Shown: piece after piece, positions 45,187 through 56,003 of the stretch | Position numbering within the stretch: position 1 is the stretch's first letter | Layout: each line of letters starts with the position of its first letter | Assembly: GCA_963682055.1 (NCBI GenBank) | Contig: OY821741.1 | Location: forward strand, 22,700,711-22,764,710 | DNA from: Primula veris | Lineage: Eukaryota; Streptophyta; Magnoliopsida; Ericales; Primulaceae | Direction: 5' to 3' | Length of the DNA stretch: 64,000 nt | Notes under the pieces: generated by a model | Seen by the model: the letters and a program-made list of their open reading frames with translations, nothing else | What the model was told of the DNA's origin: nothing | Database searches by the model: none | Program-made: the position numbers and the translations under genes

Positions 45187-45940
45187 CATACAAAACCACA
45201 ATCCATCTCAAAACATAAACACCAAGACACACACTATCAATCCTTCAACCTTTCTCCATCTTAAAACCCTAAATTCTCCATTGTTGAGAAAAAGCTCGAA
45301 ATAGAGGGAAATTGAAGAGAAAGTGATACAAGCTCAAACCAAGATCAAACAATATCAAAGATCACAAATTAGCTTATTTAGAAGCAATAAAATTGTGAGA
45401 GTTGTTTTAATTTCAACAAATTTGTAAAGAGCAAATTATAAGCTCATTTGTGAGTGAGTGTTTGGGTAGAAGCTTTTAAGCCAAAGTGTTGGTTAAAAGT
45501 TCTAGGTTAAACACTTGGGTACTCATAGAGTGAGGGGGAGTCGTTGACTCGTAATCGTGTTCGCTTGCACTTGTATCAAGAGTAGGAACCCCGGGTAGAG
45601 GGTGAATAAATCGTTTGATTTAGCTCGATAGGATTTGTAATATCCGGAAGAAGATTTTTAGTGAAATACTCGGTAGTACCGAGGAGAGAACGTAGGCCGT
45701 TTGCTGAACCTCTATAAATCGCGATGTCAATTTCTTTTCCTAAACTTTTACTTTCCGCAACTTATATTATTGCTTATTTTCTTGCTTGCATTTAGGACTT
45801 CTAGCATTTCATTAACGCTATTAAACGCTTAAGCTTAGAATTGCATAAAGTTGGGTTGTTAGTTGTCATTAAGTTTAATTAGACGAAAAGCACCAAAAAC
45901 CTTATTCACCCCCTCTAAGGTTTAGCCGCACGGGCCAACA
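45187..45940 (+). repeat. 5' LTR of element C, left part missing
   Basis: It matches the last roughly 755 bp of the LTR at 48500-49736 almost base for base and ends CGGGCCAACA. It contains CTATAAATC (TATA at 45713-45719). The left third, including the CGACCGATCG cluster, is absent. Confidence 0.88.
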
Positions 45941-45942
45941 AT

Positions 45943-45954
45943 TGGTATCAGAGC
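45943..45954 (+). promoter_or_regulatory. Primer binding site of element C (tRNA-Met type)
   Basis: TGGTATCAGAGC two bases after the LTR end is complementary to the 3' end of initiator tRNA-Met, the standard copia primer. Confidence 0.9.
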
Positions 45955-46002
45955 CGAGACTCTTGCATATAGGAATCTAACGATTTAAGAGTTAAGATCC
46001 CG

Positions 46003-48219
46003 ATGGCTAATGTACTTAATTTAACTTCCGGTATTGCTTCATCGCCTAATACTCCACCATTTTTTGATGGAATAAATTTTTCATATTGGAAGGATAGAAT
46101 GAGCATGTTTTTACAAAGTTATAATGTTAAACTTTGGATGACCATAAAAGTAGGATATTCCGCACCTACATCCGAAAATAGCGAGAACCCAATCCCCGTA
46201 GAGGACTTAGATAACGCTCAACTAGAAGCCTATTCTACTAACGCTAAAGCGATGTACGCTATTGTTTGTACCGTTTCCCCTAACGAGTACAACAAAATTT
46301 CCGATTGTAAAACGGCTAAGGGTATGTGGGATAAGTTAGTAGTTATGCACGAGGGAACTAACCAAGTTAAGGATTGCAAACTCCAACTTTTAGTTCATGA
46401 CTACGAGCTTTTTAAAATGAGCGAGGGAGAAACTATTTCCGATATGCTTGCTAGATTTACAACTATTACTAATGGATTAACATCTCTTGGTAAGTGTTTG
46501 TCTTGTAAGGAAATGGTTTCAAAGGTGATTCGGAGCTTACCGAAAGAATGGGAACCAAAGGTCACCGCAATTCAAGAGGCGCACGACATGAACACATACA
46601 CTCTTGATACATTGACAGGTTCACTCATTAATCACGAGATCACCCTCAATAGTCACAAGCCAATCTCGAAAAAGAAGGAGATAGCTTTCAAAGGAACAAC
46701 TTCTGACGAAAGCGAAGAGCTATCCGATGACGAGAAAAATTCGACTCAAATCATTCGAATCGTCAAGGAAATACTAAAGCTCAAAGGCAAACGCAAACAC
46801 AAAGGTAAATCGTCAAATACTTCAATTATTTCTAACGATTTTGTTTGTTATGCTTGCGGCAAGGAAGGACACATGGCGAGAGATTGCGTCAAATATCGCA
46901 AGAGCAAAGGCAAGAAGAAAATATCCGCTTCAAGCTCTAGCGATAGCTCCGACCAAGATTAAGTCGCTCATCTTGGTTGCTATATGGCCATGGAAGACAA
47001 CCATGAACAAAACCTCTCATCATCAAGCGAAAGTGACATCGATGAGGTAAATGATCTATCATATGATGAATTACTTCATATGTGCGATGTTTACTCCAAA
47101 AAATTCCCTAAACTTGTAGAAAAGGTCGACTCTCTTAAAAGGATAAATTCTTCCCTCAATGAAGAAAAAAGATCCTTGAAAAGAGATGACATTGAACAAG
47201 AGTCTAGTCCGAAATCGTCATTCTCTTTACATAATGTAGATGACGAAAAGGAAGACTTGAAAGATAAAAACAATGATCTCATTATTCAAAACGAGTCTTT
47301 ACAAACCGAGATCAACTTTCTTAAAAATGAGATGTCTAGACTTGCTAAAACTCTTTCAAAACCATCTTCTTTAGATTGCGACTTATTAGAAAATTTTGAA
47401 GAGTTAAAGGATGCTTTCGATAAAGTTAAAAGCAAAAACAAGGTTTTAAATTCTCATGCTTTTAACTTAAATGACAAGGTCAAGCTTTTAGAAATCGAGA
47501 ATGAAACTTTGAAAACTAAAAACAACGATCTTGTCATTTCCATTGAAAAACTTAATTTAACAATTTCAAAGTTTTCTAAGGGTAAAACCGTTTTAGATAA
47601 CATTTTGAGTTGTCAAAAAGATTTCAATGATAAGAGTGGTTTAGGTTTTGATTGCATTAGTTCCACTTCAAACAAAACCCGCTTCGTCAAAGCCTCTAAT
47701 ATTTCTAAAACTCCTACTCCGCCTAAACAAGTGGTTGTTTTTACAAAAGGGAGTACTTCCAAGATTTTTCAAAAATCTTTTAATGATAGAAAAGGTTTAG
47801 GTTTTCAAACCAAATAAGATACTCCGAAAAACCTTTCCAAAACTACGTATAACTCTCGTTATGCGAAAAAGTCTAAGCATTGTGTACATTGTAGTAGAAA
47901 TGAGCATATTTCTTCTAAATGTCCTTATCGTTTTCATGTTAGTAGAAGCGATTTGAAATGGGTAGTAAAGACCCAAGTCACTAACAATGTCGGCCCCAAA
48001 AGAAATTGGGGACAAAAAGACAAATATTGTGTTGTAGGTATCTCCATTCAAAAGGAGAAAATCAACAATTGGTTGAAAACACCGGCAAAAGTCGTGGAAG
48101 TCAAGAAAATCGACTCCACCATGAAGAATGGAGTACCATTAATCGACAAAGGTGGAAGGCATACCAACAAATGGTACCACCTATTTGGACTTGGAAACGC
48201 TCAATGCAAATGCCATTAG
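46003..48219 (+). pseudogene. gag: Copia gag with coiled coil and two zinc knuckles, two stops
   Basis: A single frame from ATG 46003 to TAG 48219 is broken only by TAA at 46960 and 47815. Residues 1-250 form a copia gag (FFDGINFSYWKDRMSMFLQS, AKAMYAIVCTVSPNEYNKI, MWDKLVVMHEGTNQVK, VIRSLPKEWEPKVTAIQEA). A CX2CX4HX4C knuckle lies at C282-C285-H290-C295. After the first stop come about 280 residues of Lys/Glu/Leu/Asn-rich coiled coil. After the second stop, a second knuckle (CVHCSRNEHISSKC) appears. The arrangement matches the long Gag of SIRE/Maximus elements. The first 319 residues, with capsid and knuckle, are intact and could still make particles. Confidence 0.88.
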
Positions 48220-48499
48220 CGAGCGGACTCGACCTCACATCACATATTTGGTATACTCTAATCCTTAGTATTTACATATATGTGGTTAGTTGGGTCGGGC
48301 ATATGCATCATATAACATTTTTCATGTTTTGGTTTTTTATTGAAAACCCTCCACATAATCCCAAAAAATTTTTCATTGCATTTTGATAATGCCAAAGGGG
48401 GAGAAAAATGATATTTCGAGTAATGCGTTTTGTTAAAATGGAGGAGATATTTTTCTTGTAAAATCATCATTAGTTTGTCATAATCAAAATGGGGGAGAT
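48220..48499 (+). other. 3' untranslated part of element C with polypurine tracts
   Basis: A GCCAAAGGGGGAGAAA tract at 48391-48406 and the terminal ATGGGGGAGAT at 48489-48499 precede the 3' LTR. The first resembles the extra purine tract seen at the 3' end of SIRE-type pol. No pol coding sequence remains. Confidence 0.65.
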
Positions 48500-49736
48500 T
48501 GTTGAACTTAGAGTTCAATAATTGATTTTGATTGTAACTTTGATTATGTTTTTAATGATTTTACGATTTCTCTATTTCAATGATATAATGCTTGTCTTTT
48601 CCAAAGAGAGAATTTGTAAATTTCAGCACGCCAGAAAGATAGAGCATTCGAAAACGAAGCCGACGGTTCAAACGGAACCAAAATTGGAGCTAAAACGAAG
48701 AAGTTACGGGCTTTCGAAGTTTAACGAGAAAACCGGGAATACTGAAGAAACGACCGATCGTTTTTGGTCCAAATTCTTCCAGAGAGTTCAGTATAAAAAC
48801 AACCGATCGTTTTCTGAAAACGACCGATCGTTTTCTGAAAAACGACCGATCGACTGTAGAAAACGACCGATCGTTTTCTGCAGATTTCAAAAACAGCTTT
48901 TCAGCTTATTCTGGGAAATTGCTTAAAACCAATGGATAAAAGCATAACACCTCATACAACGGTCATACAGACCTTTTTGGCCTACAAAACCCAAATCCAT
49001 CTCAAAACATAAATACCAAGACACACACTATCAATCCTTCAACCTCTCTCCATCTTAAAACCCTAAATTCTCCATTGTTGAGAAAAAGCTCGAAATAGAG
49101 GGAAATTGAAGAGAAAGTGATACAAGCTCAAACCAAGATCAAACAACATCAAAGATCACAAATTAGCTTATTTAGAAGCAATCAAATTGTGAGAGTTGTT
49201 TTAATTTCAACAAATTTGTAAAGAGCAAATTATAAGCTCATTTGTGAGTGAGTGTTTGGGTAGAAGCTTTTAAGCCAAAGTGTTGGTTAAAAGTTCTAGG
49301 TTAAACACTTGGGTACTCATAGAGTGAGGGGGAGTCGTTGACTCGTAATCGTGTTCGCTTGCACTTGTATCAAGAGTAGGAACCCCGGGTAGAGGGTGAG
49401 CAAATCGTTTGATTTAGCTCGATAGGATTTGTAATATCCGGAAGAAGATTTTTAGTGAAATACTCGGTAGTACCGAGGAAAGGACGTAGGCCGTTTGCCG
49501 AACCTCTATAAATCGCGGTGTCAATTTCTTTCCCTAAACTTTTACTTTCCGCAACTTATATTATTGCTTATTTTCTTGCTTGCGTTTAGGACTTCTAGCA
49601 TTTCATTAACGCTATTAAACGCTTAAGCTTAGAATTGCATAAAGTTGGGTTGTTAGTTGCCATTAAGTTTAATTAGGCGAAAAGCACCAAAAACCTTATT
49701 CACCCCCACTCTAAGGTTTAGCCGCACGGGCCAACA
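48500..49736 (+). repeat. 3' LTR of element C, complete
   Basis: It runs from TGTTGAACTTAGAGTTCAAT to CGGGCCAACA (1237 bp). TATAAAT lies near 49508. AAAGG follows, but the left target copy is lost. Confidence 0.9.
48740..48885. repeat. CGACCGATCG motif cluster in the element C LTR
   Basis: Five copies of AAACGACCGATCGTTTT, or close variants, lie within about 140 bp, several followed by CTGAAAA or TGGTCC. The same kind of cluster occurs in the solo LTR at 28455-28640. Confidence 0.85.
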
Positions 49737-49999
49737 AAAGGTCTCTTGGGCTTCTTTAGATGGTCGAACGGACGACTCTTTCTAGAGCACCAAATAGTTA
49801 CAAAACAGTCGAGTTTTCTAATAAATGATTTTTATCTTACCTCTTCTTCCACTAGATTTTCCTTTTTTCTGATAAGAGGGTTTTATAGGGGTTGTGGGCT
49901 AAAAACTGCACTTGCTTATCAGATTTAAACTATGAATGCTCAACAAACTCTCATGGCAAGGCAGTACAAAGATCCCCTATTGAACTTAGGGTCCTTTCC
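49737..49999. other. Element G internal sequence right of element C
   Basis: A short plus-strand frame (49746-49928) is not convincing. Nothing else is recognised. Confidence 0.4.
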
Positions 50000-50398
50000 T
50001 TAGCCACTCTTGTCAAATTGTATCTCGGTGATACATGACTTAGACTCCTTCAAATCCACGAACTCCTCCACAGCTATAACTACGGGTTTATCCTGAAGCT
50101 CCGCTTTAACGTCCTTATTTGCGTCAGATCCTACCACTAAAAGATCTTCATTTGCCTTAAACTTTCCTTTAAGCTCTTTAACAGATCTAACTAAGGGTTC
50201 TTCCTTAAACTCCTCTTTAAACACTATCTTTTCCTCATACTCATTCTTAAAATTCCCTTTCTTTGTTGGTTCCTCTCTTGGCTTCACCGTTCTTTTACCT
50301 TGATCGACCATTAGTGTTTTTTGAATAATTCCCCTCCTTTGAGCTCTATCTCGTGTGATTGGAGATGCGATTCTATCGGTAGAACAATTGATTGCGGC
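50000..50398 (-). CDS. Lys/Glu-rich ORF inside element G, unknown
   Basis: The minus frame is open from about 50398 to a stop at 50000. Before the first ATG (50311) it reads CSTDRIASPITRDRAQRRG, which recalls the basic 'PITR(S/A)RA' stretch near Gag regions of some plant gypsy polyproteins. After it come charged residues (EEKIVFKEEFKEEPLVRSVK, VEEFVDLKESKSCI). It may be a degenerate Gag tail of element G or a captured host piece. Confidence 0.35.
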   Translation of the reverse strand, partial: AAINCSTDRIASPITRDRAQRRGIIQKTLMVDQGKRTVKPREEPTKKGNFKNEYEEKIVFKEEFKEEPLVRSVKELKGKFKANEDLLVVGSDANKDVKAELQDKPVVIAVEEFVDLKESKSCITEIQFDKSG

Positions 50399-50477
50399 TT
50401 AGAATTTGGGGTAGATATATAAGGGTGCAGTCTTTTATGAACATAGGAATGATACTTATGGGTATGTCGGAATTTAT

Positions 50478-50906
50478 CTAAGGACAAAGGATAAGGGTGA
50501 GATTGGGTACAACGTCTTGCTCCTCTCTCACTGTTTGACTTTCCTTCATAATTTTCGTATTAGCGCTACCAATATTATCGATTTTCTTTTCATCTTCCTT
50601 TTCTAATTCATTGCACACTCTCACCATAGACTCATTATTACGCTCCTCGCCTAATCTCGTCTTTGCAGCCTCAATTCTCTTCATCCTTTCCTTCCATGCG
50701 TCTAGAATTGTCCTTTTATCTTCTTCTGAAAACATCATCCAGAGCTTCCGAAGTCTCGTGACATCGCTCTTTTCCATCAAAAACGCCTCAGCAAGCTTGG
50801 TAAACCACTTACTCGCAAGGAGATCAAAGAGATAGGTTCTTTTGGTTTGAGAACAAACTAGGTTAAGGTTTCTATAAGAACTCATATTGAGTTGAAAACT
50901 CAACAC
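50478..50906 (-). CDS. Unknown 142-residue ORF in element G
   Basis: The minus-strand ATG at 50904-50906 opens a frame to a stop at 50478; a second Met (MSSYRNLNLV) follows after eight residues. The chain is helical in character, with LFDLLASKWFTKLAEAFL, then WMMFSEEDKRTILDAWKERM and a Glu/Lys-rich end. It is one of the longest clean frames in the window outside known pol/gag. No family is recognised. Its position, about 1.8 kb inside the PBS, is where gag would be expected, so a divergent Gag is the simplest idea. Confidence 0.4.
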   Translation of the reverse strand: MLSFQLNMSSYRNLNLVCSQTKRTYLFDLLASKWFTKLAEAFLMEKSDVTRLRKLWMMFSEEDKRTILDAWKERMKRIEAAKTRLGEERNNESMVRVCNELEKEDEKKIDNIGSANTKIMKESQTVREEQDVVPNLTLILCP

Positions 50907-50909
50907 GGA

Positions 50910-52690
50910 AGATCAAGATGAGAAAAGGTGAACTCGGGTTTTAATGGATAACGCGAGTTAAGCTTTTGTTGTATCACGGTGACACAACAAAGAGGTCTAG
51001 GGGTTTATTAACTCTTCGAAGTTTGAATTTTCAGAATGGGACTTTTCTGAAAAATTGAAGTTTAAGTATATTTTTTTGGATATTTTAGAGCTCTTAAAAG
51101 TCTAATTAAAAATTAATCAAATAAAAACAAATAAAATATTTTTCACTTTTACTTGCTCTTAAAGAAGAAAACCAGAATTTTGAAATCAGGAAAAGTTTTT
51201 TTTTAAAATAAATATAATAATTAATAATAATTAATTAAATAAATAAATAAAATAAAAGAATAAATAATAATAAAAAAAGAAAAATATTTTTTTTTCTTTC
51301 AGAAACAAACTAAGTTTTTTTTAAATAAATATAATAATTAATAATAATTAATCAATTTTTTTTCGAATTTATTTTAATTAATTAATAAATAATAATAAAT
51401 AGATAAATAATACAATAAAAAAAATGAAAAAATAATAATATTTTTTATTTTTTTGAAAATCTAACAGAGATTCAGTTTGACTATCAATTTATTTATTTTT
51501 TGATTTTTCTAATTTATAATTACTATTAAATAACTAATAAATATAAATATTTTATTTCTTTTTTTTTTTTTTTTTTGGATAACTACCTGATTCTGTAAAC
51601 CAAGAATTTTTTTTTAATTAATTCTCTCCTCATTTAATTAATAAAATAATAAATAATTACTAAATAAATAATAATTAATATTAAAAAAATTAATAAAAAA
51701 AAAATTCTAATTTTTTCTTTACTTTTATAATCTGATTCTCCAAATCAGAATAAAATATTTTTTATAAGATCAAATCACAATCTTTGGTATTTTTTTAAAT
51801 ATTCTATACAAAATAAGGAAAGATTTGAAAGAATAAAATTCTTCCAAACTAATCAAATAATGTATACAAGGCAACTAAATATATCAAATATATAACAATA
51901 TATTATATATAAAATTCGGAATAAAATTTCCACACTTTTCCAAAAATAGATTTTTTTTACCAATATGACTATTTTGGGCTTCTTAAAATACAAATTAAAT
52001 ATATAAAATATTTAACTTAATTTTTTTTTTATATATTTTATAATCTGATTCTTCAAATATGAATAAAATATATTTTTATAAAAGATTTTATCTTCCAAAT
52101 ATATGGTAGTTTGCAAATATTCTATAAAATAAGGAAACTTTCAAAAATATCAACTATTTACTACATCTCCAAATAAAATATACTTAAAAGGTAACTATAT
52201 CTACCAAAATATTATAAAAAATATAATATATATATATATATATAATTCGGATTTAATAATATACCATATACCATAAATAGATGTTTAACTAAAACTAGGG
52301 TTTTTAAAAACATAACGAATTAAATATATAAAATATTAAAAGATATATTTTTTCGTTTTCTTTTATAAACTGATTCTTTAAATTAGTATAAATTATAGGA
52401 AATTTTTTCATGTGTAAAAAACTATTTAATTAAATTAAAACTACTTTAGAGATATTAACAAAAGAATAAATAAATAACAAATAATCTGAAAACACATAAA
52501 TGATTCGAATAAGAGGTCTTATTCGTATGAGATAACAAATTCCAGAATAGCTGTTCATGCAATTTAATTGATAAAGAAATTCCAAAGTCTAATAAACCCA
52601 AAATAAAATTAACTGAACTAAATAAACAAATTACATCAACCATGCAACTATTTTTTTTTTGTGAATAAACATACTAAAACTATTTTAACA
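50910..52690 (-). repeat. Very AT-rich region with degenerate ~300-bp repeats
   Basis: Long runs of AATAAATAA, plus a recurring phrase of the type TTTATAATCTGATTCTnnAAAT near 51720, 52035 and 52360, and related ones at 51440 and 51580. This is leader DNA of element G with no coding capacity. A TTCGAATAAG hairpin motif occurs at about 52505. Confidence 0.6.
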
Positions 52691-52694
52691 ATAA

Positions 52695-52712
52695 TCACCG
52701 GCAGCGGTGCCA
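52695..52712 (-). promoter_or_regulatory. Athila-type primer binding site of element G
   Basis: On the minus strand TGGCACCGCTGCCGGTGA lies six bases after the LTR end (...CCGATCA). TGGC(A/G)CCG(T/C)TGCCGG sites are the tRNA-Asp type primer sites of Athila elements. Confidence 0.7.
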
Positions 52713-52718
52713 AAAACT

Positions 52719-53861
52719 TGATCGGCTTGAAAATATGTTATTTTTAATAAAGTCTTTTTCTACCTAGCAAAAGTACCAGGGTCAATCGTAGTAATAATAT
52801 TTATATCGTGGTTAAGCACGAGTCCTCACAAGAGATTATGTAAAATAATTAAACTATATTTAAACACAAATTTTTCTAGTTTTCTTATAACGATATGGCT
52901 TGCGTCTTGGTCGTTTAATCTAAACTAAATAAACAATGATATAACTTATATAAATGTTGTCAATCTCTACTCATCACTATACTACAAATAAACTAAATCA
53001 ACGCTAAAACAATACAATTAAAAGCGAATAAATAATATGAAGCAAAATAAATAAGATAGGGATAAGGATCGAGTAGGCAAAGTTTAGGAAGATAAATCAC
53101 TATGAACTCAGTAAAAGGCTAGAACGAAGATATTATAAGGGAGAAAGCAACATAAAGGAAAAAGGAAAGAGCAATAATACAATTTAAAGAGAGACTCACC
53201 ATGAACTCAGTAAAAGGCTAGAAGGGAGATATTATAGAGAGAAAGCAACGTAAAGGAAAAAGGAAAGACCAATAATACAATTTAAAGAGAGAGAATTATA
53301 TTAAAGGGAGAAATATGTCCGAAGACAAAGCCTAAAAAATTACATAGAATACACTTGTATTTATAGTGTTCAGATCAGAAAATTCGAGAAACTAATTCCT
53401 AAAATTCGCTTATTCGAATAAGAGGGTCTTGTTCGAATAAAGCACTGTTTGGCCAATAAAATTGCGACACATCATTGATTTATAGCGGCTAAATATCTCT
53501 AAATATCTCTGATTCGAATAAGAAGGCCTTATTCGAATAACCTGGTGGAAAACTTAATATTATTTTCTTTTTGCCTTGATTTCTTCCTTATTCCTCAATT
53601 CTTGCTAATTTTACCGAATAATAGTTTAATATACTCTTCTTTTAGGTCATTTAGCTTCTCCAACTTTCATATCGAGTCATTTCATCTCCATTCTTCAAAT
53701 AAATACACCTAAGAAGGCAATTTTCACATATAAATAGATAAACGACTCCAAAACACATAAAGATAGTAAATTGGCATAAAAACACTTATTTACGCAATGT
53801 AAAGTTGAATTTAAAGATATAAATAAGGAATCAAAATGACAGTTTCTAGGTCGAAATATCA
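52719..53861 (-). repeat. 5' LTR of element G, complete
   Basis: On the minus strand it starts TGATATTTCGACCTAGAAAC and ends AAGCCGATCA, 1143 bp. It shares the 5' part with 43013-43429. It contains two inverted TTCGAATAAG...CTTATTCGAA pairs (53405-53435, 53513-53540) and a duplicated AAAGGCTAGAA/AGGAAAGA block near 53110-53280. Confidence 0.82.
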
Positions 53862-54935
53862 TGGTACCAAAACTCTCTAGATTTTGATTTCCATAAAGTG
53901 TGTTGATGGTGAAGCCATTTTTGCATCTCTAATTGTACTGTTCTTTCCACTTCTAAGTTTCCATTTGTTGGTTCAGCATTTTGTAATTCCTCCAAATCAG
54001 CTCTAAGTTTATTGATATAATCTTGAATATTGCCATAAGTGTGATTCCAAATTCTAAGAGCTTTTCGTACCTGTTTGCCTTTTTGCATTAAAATAAGTGC
54101 AGCACAACCGCTAAATTTAAATCCCCATGCTTTTTTAACCATTTCAATGATTGAGGTGTCATCCAACCAAAACTCTTCAAATTTAAAAGGTCTCGGTCCC
54201 ACATTGCCATGTCCTGTCGAAGAAATTAAAATGGGCTTGTGATCCGAAAAGCAGGCTGGTAGATGGCTAACCGTAGCGTTTGCAAAATAATCAGACCATT
54301 CGGCATTACACACTTCCCTATCTAATCTTTCTCGCACAATACCGCCAATACATTTTTTCTTCCATGTATAAATCCCACCCTTAAATCCCAGGTCGACCAT
54401 CTCGTTGTTCTCCATGAATTCTTCTAGTCCCGGGCCAATCGTTTCTTTATGTGGTCGTCCCCCACTCTTTTCATCCTGAGTAAGAACACTAATAAAATAT
54501 CCTGCAACCAACCATGGTCACTTAATAAGATTTTTTAAACAGGATAAACTTTCCCAAAAGCACCGTCTATCGCTCGGGTTTGGCGGCCTATAAATAAAAG
54601 AAAAAAACCAAGGTTTACTTGGTGGATCCGATCTGATTAAGAAGGCCATATGATTCTTAGTTTTGCGTAATTCATCCACTACTACACCGTTTTTCCACCC
54701 GCAAACCAGACCTCCAGAACGCCCCTTCGGCGGTACTTGTTCGACATAATCAAAACCCAATGACCTATAAACTTTATTTACTACCGTTTCTTTATATTTA
54801 GTTTCTGAAAGACATAAAAAGTCTATTCCGTACATTCGGAGTTCTACCCTTAAGGCAGAAATTGTAGGGGTATGCCCAATTCCCCTGCAGTTCTATAGGA
54901 GTATTTTCAGAGTAGTATCATTCAATTAATCAGCT
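53862..54935 (-). pseudogene. L1-type LINE endonuclease region, truncated
   Basis: The minus strand reads NCRGIGHTPTISALR, FLCLSETKYKETVVNKVY, PPKGRSGGLVCGWKNGV, FSFIYRPPNPSDRRCFWESL, then a stop at 54518, then VLTQDEKSGGRP, DLGFKGGIYTWKKKC, RERLDREVCNAEW and CFSDHKPILI. These are the blocks of an APE-type endonuclease of plant L1 elements, including the SETK Glu and the SDH catalytic motif. The GDFN motif has become GYFI. Both halves share one frame, so one nonsense change separates them. The frame ends at KSREFWYH where element G was inserted. RT is missing from the window. Confidence 0.9.
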
Positions 54936-55257
54936 GCAGCTCCTCCAAAACTACACCAAAAAGCTATACTAACTTCACACAATAGCTATCAACCCTGCAC
55001 ACATTCAATTGCTTCCTCACAGACCTCCTTTCAAATTGTCGATGCCACCCGCGTGCTTACAAACCCTATCACCACCGTCTAAGGGTTTAAATTTCGAATT
55101 TGTCTTATAGTATCACGCCAGTATATAAGAATTAATAGCGATGCCTATTTTCTTATTGTTATTGGCAATAGTAAGATCCCCTTGTCGCACGTTTCTCTCT
55201 CTACATTTTTCTATTCTTCTACTTGGAATATAATTGCTACTGTCCCTTGCTATTTAA
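54936..55257. other. LINE 5' side and unassigned sequence
   Basis: Sequence upstream of the endonuclease on the minus strand probably includes the LINE leader, but its limit is not clear. No other feature is recognised. Confidence 0.35.
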
Positions 55258-55485
55258 TTCTCCGTTACTATTTAATTGTTCATTACGAAAGCAATTTTGA
55301 TCAGTCAACAACTTCTATCAAAATTATCGAAATAATTTTTTTTTTTTAAATTAATAATATAATTCAAATGTTAAATTTTATAATTACATTTAAAAAAAAT
55401 TCATTTCGACAATTTTGATATAAGTTATAAGCCGGTTAAAATTACACGTATTTTCGTAATGGACAATTAAATGAGAACGGATGTA
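55258..55485. mobile_element. Stowaway MITE, degenerate
   Basis: The left TATTTAATTGTTCATTACGAA pairs with the right TTCGTAATGGACAATTAAATG, and TATCAAAATTATCG pairs with CGACAATTTTGATA. The right end GAACGGATGTAC is followed by TA; the left end is worn (CTCCGTTAC). It is of the same subfamily as 60453-60687. Confidence 0.7.
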
Positions 55486-55496
55486 CTAATATGTTA

Positions 55497-55813
55497 CCCT
55501 CCTCCGTCCCCTTTTTAATTTTAAGTGTCCCCTTGAAAATTTTTAACAGTTAAAAATTTGATATATAAACTAACTATATTGCCTTTCTTAAAAGTATAAT
55601 TAAATTCATTTATGGTGATGGAATATCTCATGAATGGTAAGTCTGTCAAATTATTATATTTATTTCCTTTTATGTTCTCTTTTTTATTTTAATATTATTT
55701 AAATGGTAAAATAATAAGTTTGTTACTTTTTAATTACCAAATTGAGAAAGTGTACACTTATTTTGGGACAATCCAATAAGGAATAATGGACACTTAAAAA
55801 GGGACGGAGGGAG
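55497..55813. mobile_element. Stowaway MITE
   Basis: It starts CCCTCCTCCGTCCCCTTTTT and ends AAAAAGGGACGGAGGGAG, with TA at 55495-55496 and 55814-55815. Inverted matching continues with TTTTAAGTGTCC against GGACACTTAAAA. It is 317 bp and non-coding. Confidence 0.92.
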
Positions 55814-56003
55814 TATTATTTTCATCATGTATTATGTTTTTAGTTGTGCATATGAACAACGTCAATTTGAGTTCAGAGACGATACCGCAACAATATACTT
55901 ATTTTTTTACATTTAACATGTTTGGAATTAGAAAAATCGTGCAATTTATTGAATTTATATTAGATATGTCGGGTTATTTCTGTTACTTTAGCAAATTTAT
56001 GGA

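Larger units (their letters stand above)
45187..49736 (+). mobile_element. Element C: gag-only SIRE-like Ty1/copia element
   Basis: A truncated 5' LTR, a tRNA-Met type PBS (TGGTATCAGAGC), one long gag-type frame, a polypurine tract (GGGGGAGA) and a full 3' LTR are present in order. There is no protease, integrase, RT or RNase H, and the coding part is only about 2.2 kb. The two LTRs are nearly identical where they overlap, so it moved recently, presumably with enzymes from a full-length relative. It lies inside element G. Confidence 0.88.
43013..53861 (-). mobile_element. Element G: Athila-like LTR element with no recognised pol
   Basis: The 5' LTR (52719-53861) and a truncated 3' LTR (43013-43429) lie in the same minus orientation with a PBS of Athila type beside the first. 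The interior, apart from the nested copia C, contains AT-rich repetitive DNA and two unfamiliar ORFs, with no visible RT, integrase or protease. It is therefore a large non-autonomous derivative. It is inserted in a LINE at 53861/53862. Confidence 0.7.
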
